Positions 1 to 10,755 of a DNA stretch of 35,466 nt are shown one piece after another. Source of the DNA: Perkinsus marinus ATCC 50983 (Eukaryota; Perkinsozoa; Perkinsida; Perkinsidae); assembly GCF_000006405.1 (NCBI RefSeq), contig NW_003209437.1:265178-300643 (forward strand), written 5' to 3'. The first letter of the stretch is position 1; every line of letters starts with the position of its first letter. The notes beneath the pieces were generated by a model. That model had not been told where the DNA came from, did not search any database, and was given only the letters and a program-made list of their open reading frames with translations. The position numbers and the translations under genes are program-made.

Positions 1-398
1 GCATCACAGCTGTGTCGAGTGCATATCGTCAACTCCTATAGTGTCAATACCGAGACCGATTTATGCGCTACTGGACAGTTTTGAAGCAATAGAGGCTTTT
101 ACCCGAGGACCCCGTCATCCCGAGAACCGACCGGCCTAACATCTTTCCCTCAGCTTTCGCTGAACTTTCTCTCTCTATCTCATCTCGGCCGATTATGACA
201 GCTACATCTCTCGGCGAGCAACTATTCTCACCATTTTCAGGATTTCGCTTGGGGGATCGAGCATCTACGAACAAACCCAGGTTTAACAAATCAGGACCTG
301 TCAGATCATCAGATTTTCACCCGAGTATTCCGATCCAGTACGGGAATCCTTCTGCGTGCCTGTAGTCCGTGAGAAGCCGCGCTGGAGGTACTGAGCTG
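1..398. other. Left edge, no gene resolved
   Basis: I cannot support a gene here. A minus-strand open stretch at about 68-289 contains charged sequence and could be a further exon of the gene at 399-1621. It has no recognisable domain and no splice pair that I could fix in phase. No RNA gene or clear repeat was seen. Confidence 0.3.
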
Positions 399-1621
399 TC
401 ACAGTGCCAGTAGATGCTCGGTACGACGCGCGGCGTAACTCGGGTCCACCAGCAACTTCGACCCTAGATGAACTCCGCTACACTCCAGCCTCCCTCTCAG
501 CATCTCACTACCTTCGACCTCGAGCGATCCGACTTTGATCCATCGTGTGATCATTGCTGTTCCGAGAGCAGCAGAAGAATGGGAAGCAAGCCCTTCTCGA
601 ATGAGCGGATGAGCTCCGATCGCCATGTCGGGGCATCGAATAGGTCAATGCGATTAACTTGGAGCGATTCAATCTCGAGTCGCGACTTCGATTTCCCGAC
701 ACTAGAACGGACGTTTCGTCAGCATTCTTGATGACAGAACCACTTCGCTCAGTGATTGAGGCCTCAAAACCAAACTCCATCTGCATACGTAGAAACTGTG
801 AGCAGGAGCGACGTAACGTACAAGGGGACAGTAGTGGCTTCGACAGAGCTCGCCCATCACGCATCGGTGAGTTCCCTATCGTTGAGTACCTTCCATGATC
901 TCTTCCTCGTGCGATTCCCGTAGAGCTCTGAAGTGAGACTACAATACAGGGAGCTACCACTGCTCAGCATACGAACCATCTTGTATCCACTGATTGCTCA
1001 CCGCTGCCCGGCCGGCCTCAGATGTGAGCGGCGCACTACTGTTGACGACGGTGAAGCCCTATAACGGAGAGCGATGGAGTTCTTTGCACATCCCGAACCA
1101 GCTTATCACCTTCACCACGTAGGGTTGAGCTCTAGCCGCTCGCACCTTCGCGGCTTTCGCTTCACCCCGAGCCTTCAACTCAACGAGAGCTGTCTGGGCT
1201 GCGGGGTCCATCCAGAAGTACTTCGGCTCGGGCTTCGAGCTCTGCTGAGAAGGGGTTCCTGAGGAAGATTGCGATCGAATCAGGTTTGATCCCTAAGAAC
1301 AGATACCCTCTTCGGTGTTTTCCACCTCGACCTCATCCTGCTTTGGAGAAGTGGTACCTGGAGAGGAATCACGTCATTAAGTCACATTAGCATACCAATG
1401 GATCTCACCGAGCGAGAACCCAGCATCTTTACTAACTATGAAAACAACCAATGCCATGCGATGAACGTATCGAATACATCACCTTCAGGTTCCTCATGTT
1501 CGTTCTCCAGCGCCAAGCCCTCGGGGGCCTTGAGCGTCACAGTCACCGCAGATGACGATTTCTTCGAAGAAACTCCACGTTTGGATCGAAGGCCCATGAA
1601 ATTGAGAGCAACCTGGAGCAT
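399..1621 (-). CDS. Unrecognised Lys/Ala/Glu-rich protein, 3' exons uncertain
   Basis: I do not recognise the family. Four exons join in phase on the minus strand. Exon 1 begins at ATG 1621 or 1597 and ends at 1483. Exon 2 is 1357-1307, exon 3 is 1258-1110 and exon 4 is 1058-1002, separated by GT-AG introns of 125, 48 and 51 nt. The joined product starts basic (MGLRSKRGVSSKK), becomes acidic (EDVEVEN-like runs), then has an aromatic patch (KYFWMDPAAQTALVELKARG) and an Ala/Arg-rich helix. Below 1002 the frame is ambiguous. One open stretch encodes a hydrophobic end (LLPILLLLSEQQ) near 560-600, and another frame stays open to 399. No domain was identified, and the 3' boundary is only the limit of plausible coding sequence. 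Confidence 0.45.
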
Positions 1622-1680
1622 TACGACTCCAAAATCCCGTTGACACAACACGTGGAGATTGGATATGTTGGAGAACTCCC

Positions 1681-3214
1681 TTAGGCTTTAATAGACTCTT
1701 CTTTCTTCTCAGCTGCTGTTTCGGGTGTTGGAGCAGCAGTAGAGGCGCCACTTGGTGAAAAGCTCTTCACCGCCTTCAGGAACTCCGACTGATTTCCGGA
1801 AGATAGCATCTGAAGCAAACTACTGAGACAACCCGATGCCCGGCCAGAAAGTACATTAACACGGTAAGACGCAAGTTGACCTTCCTCGGTACTCTCATCA
1901 TCCAGACCGAAGAACTTGACGCTTTTGGAGCCCACCTAAGAAATACAGATTCCTCACAAAACAAGATCTTCCACGCGCCGCCTGATTACCATATCGTATT
2001 TCTCGGCATCTAAAATCGGTGTATTCAATATGACCTTCCAAACTCCCTTCATACGGACTACTATCCGCCCAGCTGCTTTAGCCTGATTGCATCACAATTT
2101 ACCACACTGGTGAGAGATGGGATGGTTACGTTGTCATCGCTGTCCTTCTTGAGGACTCTAAGACTACCCATGCCCCTCTCTGTCCACTTATACTTCGGAC
2201 CTGCAGACTGAGCTTCAGCGGTACCTAAGATGGGACACACGTCTCGCCAAGAATCGTAAAGTAGAGGGACATTCGTTAAGTGACTAGTTCCCCGAAGGAA
2301 TGCCTTCCTACTTGAGCTCGCTGCTGTCCCTGATTCTTCCTGTTTCATGAGCTTATACAACTTGCAATCAGATGAGAACCTATACCGGCACACTGTGATA
2401 CCAAATCCACGTCTATATTAGTACATCAACGATTCGCCCTCCTCACCACTGCAGACTGGGTGAGGTTGAGGCTCAGACGCCTCTGAGGAATCTCCTGAAA
2501 AATAAGACCCACTACTTGACGTGGCATTTACATAACGACTACAGATTCCAAGACTTTTTGTCACGGTGCTACCTTCTTCTGGGCTAGTCGGCTCCGCGGT
2601 TTCTGACTTGCTAGCCTGGTCGGCGCCGAAAGCAGCGAATCCACTGCCACTTCCCTCGGACATTTCTGAACAATACGAAGTTCAAATGCGGCAACACTAT
2701 ACCTATTACTCTTCCCGATGTCGCCAAAGAGGCCGCCTCCACCACGCTTCGACGCACTGGCGAACGAGATACCAGCAAAGGGATTGCTGCTCTTGGGTGC
2801 CTCCTCACTCTCGCCCGACTTGGATGACGCTAAATAGGCGAGTTATGACAACTTATGGGAGAGACAACCCAACCGACTCACTCCCCAGATTAGCGAATGG
2901 GTTCTGTGAGGAAGCTACACTTTCCGTCTCCGATACCGTGGAAGGCTGAAAGCAGAGTCTGCTGTGTTGACCTGCCACCCGGGTCGATATTCACTACCTT
3001 TTCCGCTGCCGCGGGAGCTGCTCCTTCAGTTTTCCGTCTCACTGAGACAATTTTGCGCTTCGCAAGTATCTGGCTCGGAATCATCCATTCAAGCGGCCAG
3101 GTCCCCTTCTACATCAGCAGAGGCCTTCTCCCGCCCAGTGCCAGGGTCCTCCACGTTGTCTTCCAGAGGTGCATCGTCCTTAGTCAGTTGACTCTCGGCG
3201 ACTCGCTTCGACAT
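1681..3214 (-). CDS. NUP50: NUP50/Nup2-like nucleoporin with C-terminal Ran-binding domain
   Basis: Likely a nuclear-basket nucleoporin that binds importin-alpha and Ran during cargo release. The ATG at 3214 opens MSKRVAESQLTKDD, which matches the NUP50 N-terminal importin-binding motif. After a 43-nt intron (3112-3070) comes ILAKRKIVSVRRK, the basic second motif of protist Nup2/NUP50. Then follow NPFANLG and NPFAGISFA, the short NPF/FG motifs, and a Gly-rich GGGGLF segment. The C-terminal RanBP1 domain shows KYKWTERGMGSLRVLKK and RIVVRMKGVWKVILNTPIL, joined across short introns, then KSVKFFGLDD. The stop is TAA at 1681-1683. Exons around 2400-2560, entering the RanBP1 domain, are less certain. 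Known for the family: Ran-GTP binding and an FG-type role. Inferred here: nuclear pore location. Confidence 0.88.
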
Positions 3215-3663
3215 TACACAACAAAGACTTCCGGCGTGCACTGTATCCCCCGAGTACTGAACGCATTCCAACATGTTGCCAATCCAACTCATATCAAAAT
3301 TCTATTTCCTGATCACGTCTGTCTCATGGTGACGAAAGGAAGCTATATTCTCAATGAACAGGCGCCTTACCATTTATAGGCATATCGGTCATGACGAGCA
3401 AACATCAGTGTAAACAGGGGCGACGCAAGACGATCGCCAGCGATCGCCGCGCCCGGAAACTTCTAGTTGCCCTACGCTACTACCACCACCGAGACTCTCC
3501 CGCTCATCGAAGCGTTGACATCGAGCCATCTTCCGCCCAAATCTATCCAGATGATCGAGTCCCAAGTCATATATTACCACTTTCACCAACACCGACCCGA
3601 GGGACATGAAGACATTCAGCCGCCCGGCCAACGGACCTATTCAGACCTGAGGTAGCATTCGGC

Positions 3664-4253
3664 CTATGAGAGGGTTATGAACGGTCTCATATCCAGCCAC
3701 ACCACATCCTTCGCACCACGAGTTGCGATTGTGTCAATAGCCAGCTGCCCCTCGAGAATTCCATTGCAAGTAGAGTCACTCTCGTACTGCAATATTACAG
3801 TCCCATGGCATGCAATACCTCCGAATTCTGTTCCAGGCGTGGTCATCGCCACTGTGACCAATAGCTCAGTAGAAGCCTACAACACGTAAGGGTGGATCAC
3901 CACAATCAAAGCCCACGTAGCCCCGGACCACCGCACAAGCACGACTTAAGATGTTCAGCGCTGCGAGAAGAACGAGCTGACCCAGAGCCTCATTTACTAC
4001 GAGTATACCCCATTTAAACCCTGCGCCCGAACCAACAAGCTGTTCGAGATCAACGGACCAGAAAAACACGCTTGAGCCAGTCGCGAACGTGGTGAAAAAG
4101 GCCAGCACTGATCAATGCGAGAGGCAATAGCTCGATCAAATCGAGTTTGACCGTGCGCAACTCATATAGCAGGACTAAGAAGACAGAGAGGAAACCGATT
4201 ATAGAGGAAGAGCGACGAGTAAACACCGACGCATCTGAGAGCATTGAAGACAA
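3664..4253 (-). CDS. Possible multi-pass membrane protein, fragmentary model
   Basis: Minus-strand exons encode strongly hydrophobic segments. One reads SIIGFLSVFLVLLYE at about 4150-4200. Another reads LAFFTTFATGSSVFFW, followed by GILVVNEALGQLVLLAALN, at about 3940-4100. A more polar open stretch (TPGTEFGGIACHGTVILQY) lies at 3664-3861 in another frame. The segments are in different frames, so introns must join them. A donor near 4160 and an acceptor near 4108 are plausible, but I could not make one phase-consistent model. I do not recognise the family. The coding probability is moderate, based on clustering of predicted membrane helices and position in a minus-strand block. Start and stop are not fixed, and the stretch 3215-3663 shows only weak open frames. 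Confidence 0.3.
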
Positions 4254-4368
4254 ATGTCATCTGTTTGGATTCAGCACATGGCCAACGCGGTTAAATGCGC
4301 GCGCCCAAAATACCACAGTCAACTCAAGAAATGAACTGGACAGAAAGCAACGTAATTCGAGTTGAAAA

Positions 4369-7300
4369 CTAATCATCATCACAAATGGCAGGCTGAGTCT
4401 CATTCTGAGCGGAGATCTTCGACCACATTAGTTCGTCTTCTTGGAACATATCATATCTTTCAGCCGCCTCATTTTCCTCCTCCCATTTCTTCCACTCCTC
4501 AGCATAATTCTCCTCGTCACCCTCCACTCGGCCACACGACCCTAGTGGATCTCTGAACACTTGATCAGCTGTCAACTTCATATAATAAGAGAACCTCCTG
4601 CACCAATCAGCAGGATAGAACTCGGGAGCCAATGTAACAGCGAGGGACCAAGCACCACGAGCACTTGTCTGCTCCAGACTCATACTGCGCTTGCGATGGC
4701 CCGGGCCCTCTCGCCACTGCTGTCGATCAACCCAGCCCCAAGACCTATCGTTGTCGTCCTCGCGATACCCAACCTTGTCCACATGGACATGACGTAGCCT
4801 ACCATTACCGCGAACACGAGTGTCCAGCGATAAGAAATTCAGCAGAGTCGCCTCAGGATTGCCGGGCTGATCAAAGACTGTATAGTCCCGTCGCCTAAGC
4901 TTATCCGAAACATGTAGAACGGCATCCATCACAGATCCCCTCCCGAAGGAGAAGTCGAAGTCGAAGTCACGCCAGTCGGCTAAAAGCGCAAGCATCTGGC
5001 TCTCCATGGGACCATCGCGCAAGGGGGTATAAAGCGTCATACCCACATTCTCGTTCTGATCAGCACGGGCCAAGCTCAACGATATCCAGGCTATCAATAT
5101 GTGCTCCAGTGGAACATGATAATGCTCCTCCGCCAGATAACGGAAGTGACAGATGAATCTATTAGTGATTTTGAAGTAGTGGTGATACGCATCCCGGGTC
5201 ATGGACTCGTCATAAAAGTAAGAACCTCGAAAACTGTTACGATCCGGTGCTCCATGAGTTACTCGAAGGCCATCATAGAATCTCTGCTGGAGTAGCGGGC
5301 GTGGGTCGACCACATCGACCGGGCTGCTGAGCAGATCGTCATTAGTGAACGCCTTGCTCAGATCGTCCGCTATAGGGAAGTAGGAGAGGGCGTCGGACCA
5401 TGCATGCCGAATCATTATGAACAACCACTGCCTCCTCACGATGTACGTCTCGGGATTCTCGGGGTCATCGATACGCTGTTGAACCAAATACAGCTTCAGC
5501 GGGGTGTCGTCAGTCCTGTCATCTTCCATATCATTCCGTGCTCGAAACATCAGCTTCTGGCATTTGCGAGGGTCCTTCCCCCATGCCCAGCGAACACCAA
5601 TAGGAACGTGATCCGCACGTTGGGAACATCGCACCTTGACCCACGCATGCCATAATGGCTTGCAAACCAGCAGACGAAGCCACCAAGCCGACCAGGAGTC
5701 CTCGGGGAGACGGGACAAGGTAGGCAAGAGTACCATGACACTATCGTAAAGGAAGCTAGATATGCGTGCCGGTCCAACCACCCGAGCTCTCAGCATCGGG
5801 TGACGATCAACCATGAGATCGACAGCGTCCTGCAAGCGTTCCATATCGAGGTCACCACGAATCTGGAATGCCCACTTGCACACTCTGGTCAACTGTCCTG
5901 GAGAGAACCATGCTCGGAATGGCTCCTCCGGACATACAGTGCCTAGCATATTCTCCTCCTTCGCGGGCGACTGTAATAGCGCTACCAACTCGGCGACATT
6001 CTTACACACCAGAACGTCTTTCGCTGCAATTTTTCCCGGCAGCCTCTTCATGAGCATTGAAACTTGCAGCGACGTCATGCCACCCAGATCTGTATTGGCA
6101 TTCACCTTGCTCCACCCAGTGATGCCCGAGATCAATGCGCACACTTGCTCCAAGTTAACATCACCGACTAACTGGTCGGCATCCGGCACAGTGCGGACAA
6201 CATTACGAACACTCTTCACAAAATGGGTCCTTGTCCAGTCAAAGCGGTCCAAGGCTCTTTCATGCCACCACCACTTCTGGAAAGTCCTGTAATGGTATTT
6301 CTGAGGAGGCACCGCGAGCTTCTTCGCCAACGAGCTTTCCTCAGGACTACTCTCATTAGGAGTCAGAGTATCCGGACTCTCTCCGAGGTCCGAGGCAGAC
6401 ATGATGTCATCGTCATCGATGCCCTTCTCGGGTACAACCCCTTCTTCGCGGTCCTTGTCAGTCACAGGAGGCGAGTCGACAGTAGAGACATTCTCGCAGC
6501 CCTGGTCGGTAAGTGTCATCTCCTGGCTCATCTCGAGACCATCTGGAGCAGCTGGAAGAGACCCTGACCCTGCGAGCCCTACTTCCGGACTAGTTGGTTC
6601 TAGCGAACTCTCCATTTGTTCAACAGCCTCCATGGGCGTCTCCTGAGGCTCCTCAGTGAGAACGCTAGCAGCATCTCGCCTATCAAGACCATCTACACTC
6701 TCGTCATCCTTGGGCACAGCGACCTTATCTTCGAGAGGCGCACGAGGGATTTTCCAATCTTCCTCGTATCTCTCGTATGTCGTATCGGCCGTTCGTAGCC
6801 ATCTCAAGGACAAGTACCACCAAAACCACTGAGCATTCCACTTCATCTGACGCTTAGCAAATCCCCAGGACAACCATTTGGACGATTCATAACTGCTCTG
6901 ATTTCCAATAGCATACCAAAATGCGGGCGGCCAAGAGAGGAGACGACCATCTCGGAAGGCCAGGAAGGCTCCGACTAGGGCCCAGATCCATGTCATCTTC
7001 CGCACCGACTTGAATCGGCGGGAGAAGGCGAACCACGCAGCAAAGAAACCAATACGGTCCAAGGGGCAGCTTCTGATGAGTCGCAATGTAAAAAGACCGA
7101 TCTTCTCTCTCACTGTGACAGCATCCTCGTCGAAGGCCGGCAGATAGAGTGTGGACAACCACATATAAGGGAGGTACAACAGGAACTCCTTTGGACCACA
7201 TGCTAGGAAAGAGCCAGTGCCCCACAGGCCGACACGCTTCCATGCATTCACCAGACGACGTCGCCGCTCTGGTTCCAATTTCTCCCTCCAACCATCCTCG

Positions 7301-9491
7301 TGACCCAGGATCTCCTCCACCAACTGGAATCGGTCTATCTTGTTTGTGTTATGATTCCTCGGCAAGGGCCTACACAATATACGGATAGTCAGGTCGAGAA
7401 CCGCAGCATCCTTGTTGGCGGCTAAGGCCCGGCGTAGAGTTGTGTATTGTCCCAGCATGGATAATGCAGCTTCGTCCTCCTCCGTAATCGCATAGGAGGG
7501 AGTAGCTAGAGAACCTCCAGTGTCATCGCTAGAATCACTGCTGCCCGACGACCCAGCATACCAATCGTCACAGTCCGAATCGCTCAGCTCGGCCTCCAAC
7601 TTCTTCACATATACGAACATGTAATTACGACCGTTGTGTGTGAGTACAGATGCTTCCTCGACACCTGCACCGCAAGATAGCGCCAATTGCTCGATGGGAA
7701 GCGCGTCGATCCAAACTCCTCCCGAAGCCTTGAGTCTACCCCCTAGACGACCAAGGTAATGTATTCGTCCTACCAAGCAAGGCAGTAACCATCCTGATCA
7801 GTCCACTGCTCATCATCGCGGCTACCTCGGTTATCCATCTCGGCAACATCTCCCGTTTTGAACCACCCTTCTCCGTCCGTCAGAAACTGGCAAACAAAGG
7901 GACCACGCATCATCAGTTCGCCACGCCCACGAGACCTGAGACAGCCGAGTGACGATCACAATAATAGCGATTTCACTAACCGCATACTACCTATGGCCTT
8001 CTGGCGCCGATACCTCATCGCCTAGCTGCCCTAACTTGACCTCGACTTGCTGGGTGCGCAAGGTTCGGAACATGGCGGAGCCATCTGAAAAGCAGGAATC
8101 GGCGTCACTGCATACAGGACCTACGAACTCTGAGATCGGCCACGAGTCAAATATCAGCTTGAACGCTTCACTACAAATCAGCCTATTCATACCATCAGTG
8201 ATGGACACTGAGCCGCTTACAGATCAACACGCTCTTATTCATCTTCTACTATCACAGTTATCTAGAGAAGCTCAACGTTCACTTGGTGTTGGTATTATAC
8301 ACGAGCGATCGCTCCTAGATAGACTAACCACGAATCTCCCTTATCACCGTCACAGACCAAGCATAGCCAAAACTCGGTCGCAATGAGCAAGTCCACGACC
8401 CGAGCCTTCCCAACGAGAGTCTGTAATTCAACCAACTTGTCAGGAGTAGAAGCCTCGCCCCATAGTAGCAGATGAGTCAACTTGCACTCCGACAAGAGCT
8501 TCGCATTCAGGAACAGCTGCGTTGGAACTGCGCCGACTATGGTCGGTGGCATGTCGACGCACTGCAAACCAGCCTTGAGGGAGTCAGCGAAGAGACAAAC
8601 TCCACCAACGGCAAGAGCAACATTCACTTGGCCCATCATGGAGGCGAGCCATTGGAGTCCAGAAAACTGGAGGATTACAGGTTGTGGACTCCCGGGGGGT
8701 AGTTGCACCACGTCGTCAGCATACCCTTGCAGCTCCGACAGGGGCATGCCATGTGTGACCGGAATCAGCTTGGGCAGGCCTGTAGTCCCTCCAGAGAACA
8801 TCTTGAAGAGCTGCCTGTAACCAGGATCACAGGCCACCAGAGCTGGAGCCTCCCAATCCACAGGGCGACGCGAGGCTGCCTCAAAAAGTGTTATATCCAC
8901 CACTCGGCAGGTAGCCATCGACTTCAAGGCATCGGCCTTGCCAATGCTCGAACGAACTATCAAAATGTTCGGCGCCGTCTGATCGAGCAGATTGCGGAGT
9001 CGCCTGAAAAACAAACGTCCCGAAAAAATGAAGTCGAAAATTCATTGGTCCGAATTGATATGCGGCTTCGACGCGCAACTGTCTCGCAACCGAAACACCA
9101 ATCGAAGAGATGCCCGTGATTACTCTTCATCACCCGATGGATCCAGCGGCGCCATCACAGCGCCTAGGGTGCTACACGCCAACAGTGTGCTCAGCCACAG
9201 CCCTGACCGTTCGATTGCCACACCCACGCAGTCCCCCTCCTTGACCTCGAGCACTGTGTTGAACCAGTGAGCCATATCCCTCCCGAGACTACATAGCTCA
9301 GCGTATGTAAATACCTCCGAGACCGTACCGTCCTCGTCGACTTTCGCGCAAGCTGGAAGATTAGCCAACTTCGGGTTGTCGAAGGCCTGGTGATACAAGT
9401 CATAGGGGTACTTGTAGGCCACCATGAGAGGAAACTCAAGAAGGTTGTATAAATCACAACAACTGGTACGCGATTGAACTCCTAGGTGCAT
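4369..9491 (-). CDS. NRPS-like protein: adenylation, Trp-rich insert, carrier, condensation-like
   Basis: Predicted to activate a carboxylic acid as the adenylate, load it on its own carrier domain and pass it to a condensation-type acyltransferase. Five exons (9491-9124, 9003-8348, 8084-7991, 7935-7826, 7769-4369) join in phase to 1542 aa. Adenylation motifs: A3 FSGGTTGLPK (about 192-201), A5 ATEFW (331-335), A7 GWFKTGD (396-402), A8 GRIHYLGRLGGRLK (410-423), A10 LPRNHNTNKIDR with Lys553. The Asp of the A4 motif FDxS is replaced (LQWLAS, Leu242). Residues about 560-750 are Trp-rich and hydrophobic, and 750-900 are acidic. The carrier motif is LGGMTSLQ with Ser976. The condensation-like domain has DRHPMLRARV, a degenerate RHAWSDA (HHxxxDG position, 1197-1203) and VGMTLYTPLRDG. 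There is no thioesterase or reductase domain. The product is unknown. Confidence 0.88.
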
Positions 9492-9661
9492 CACGAGCCG
9501 CGCCTATCCTCCACTTACACAGGCCCAGAACTCGAGGGAAACAATGAAATGGAAGCAACCAACACATAGTGATCGCGACCTTGGATCTCTAAACGCGAAC
9601 CCAGGCAGCAGAGAAGCAAATGGCAATAGTTCACAACAGAGAAGTGACGACTAACGTACGA
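9492..9661. other. Gap upstream of NRPS-like gene
   Basis: This 170-bp stretch separates the NRPS-like start from the stop of the FLYWCH gene, both on the minus strand. It presumably holds the 5' leader and promoter of the NRPS-like gene. No motif was recognised. Confidence 0.35.
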
Positions 9662-10147
9662 TTAATGGTATATTGAATCCACGGGGGCTTCCGGGACTTG
9701 CGGAGATTCCCGGATGATATCGCTCAGTTCTATGGTCACTTGAGACTCCGGGGCGAGAGGATACTCTTGCAGCATAGTATTACAAAGAATCTGATGGCGA
9801 GCAAAGTCGAGCGGGGTCACACCCACTACTGCTGTCGCTGCTTCCGACGATGCTTGCATGTCAACAGTCGCATTGACAGGATCTTCAACTGGCGTATTAT
9901 ACGGCAGTGGAGCCGAGGAATTGGTCCGGGAAACTCCACGAGTACTCAGTCCACAACAATGCTCATGGTTTTGCTTCAAGACGCGATTCCCCGAGGTAAC
10001 CAGTCGAGCCTTGCAACCTTTTGTTCGTGATTTGCAAGTCCAGTAGACCCTATCCTTGTAGACTCGCTGCATGTGATACACGTTGTCATCGACTATACAG
10101 ACCACCTTGCCTCTCTGTGATGTCCGAAACGTTGCCAACTTGACCAT
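9662..10147 (-). CDS. Single FLYWCH-type zinc-finger protein
   Basis: A 161-residue single-exon frame from ATG 10147 to TAA 9662-9664. The N-terminal 65 residues match the FLYWCH zinc finger: a beta-rich lead (KVVCIVDDNVYHMQRVYKDR), then VYWTCKSRTKGCKARL with the two Cys, and NHEH with the two His. This gives the C-x6-C...H-x-H metal site. FLYWCH domains bind DNA or protein and occur in transcription factors and near Mutator-like transposases. The rest (about 66-161) is low in recognisable structure, with Ala/Thr/Val and a Pro/Glu-rich end. It could be a small regulator or a domesticated transposon fragment. No transposase catalytic domain was seen beside it. Confidence 0.75.
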   Translation of the reverse strand: MVKLATFRTSQRGKVVCIVDDNVYHMQRVYKDRVYWTCKSRTKGCKARLVTSGNRVLKQNHEHCCGLSTRGVSRTNSSAPLPYNTPVEDPVNATVDMQASSEAATAVVGVTPLDFARHQILCNTMLQEYPLAPESQVTIELSDIIRESPQVPEAPVDSIYH

Positions 10148-10190
10148 TCATCAATCAACAACTAGGAACACTACGCCGGCACTTCGATAT

Positions 10191-10541
10191 TCAAAGATGC
10201 AAGTTTCTGGGATGTTGAGTGGCATAATCTTGGAATATCTTGCTCTCTTGCGTTTCCTCATCCAACCTCATCCAAGCTCCGACTAAGGTAGCCATCTCCA
10301 TTCTGGCTGAAGCCCACTGTCGATTGTTTGGGATCGGGTCAGGAACGTAGGGCGGGCTATCTCTTCCTCCTCTCGAAAAATTACAGTTACCGGCTGAGTA
10401 GTTCCGATAGCTATCCCTATGGGGTCTACGGTGTGATCGTGAAGAGTGTAGGCCTGCATCACGCACCGCTCATCGAAAGGATTGTCTCGTTATTGTGTTA
10501 TAGTCCTCCTGCCCTTCCTCTACCGTTCCGCGCTTGTCCAT
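10191..10541 (-). CDS. Doubtful small gene divergent from SR factor
   Basis: An ATG at 10541 opens a short charged frame (MDKRGTVEEGQEDYN). Downstream, two minus-strand frames stay open: one ends at TGA 10191-10193 (NNRQWASARMEMATLVGAWM...) and the other at about 10288 (FREEEEIARPTFLTRSQTID). A small intron within 10465-10523 could join the start to either, but I could not decide which. No family recognised. It might instead be an untranslated 5' exon of the FLYWCH gene. Confidence 0.3.
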
Positions 10542-10755
10542 TTTGGAATCCACGTGTCGCTGACCGTTAGCTCCAACGGGTAGCGTCAAGGGGATAACGG
10601 TTTCATTATGTTTCTTACTAGTGGTGAGTCGTCATTCGAAGACTGCTAGTCCTCTCAGGCCCATCAGTCTCCAATAATCAATCTAACGTTGGTGTTGGTC
10701 TGAGTCTTATCTCTCGTTGTTTGTAGAGCGTTCGGTCCCACTAACCTTCCTTCCT
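10542..10755. promoter_or_regulatory. Divergent intergenic region upstream of SR factor
   Basis: This is the strand switch between the first minus block and the plus block. It should contain the promoter of the SR factor and possibly one for the minus-strand gene. No TATA-like or other motif stands out; the call rests on position only. Confidence 0.35.

Noticed and set aside
4071-4081. Minus-strand string resembling the end of a dinoflagellate spliced leader (tggctcaag)
   Set aside because: Only the last nine or so bases match; the rest of the leader and a splice donor are absent, and it lies inside a hydrophobic open frame.
5813-6567. Plus frames of 159 and 114 aa opposite the NRPS-like gene
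   Set aside because: They are antisense to a 3.4-kb exon with clear carrier and condensation motifs and show no domain.
7770-7789. A 20-nt intron joining the A7 and A8 motifs
   Set aside because: A 56-nt GT-AG intron (7825-7770) gives a better join, EMDNRGRIHYLGR, and is within the size range of the other introns.
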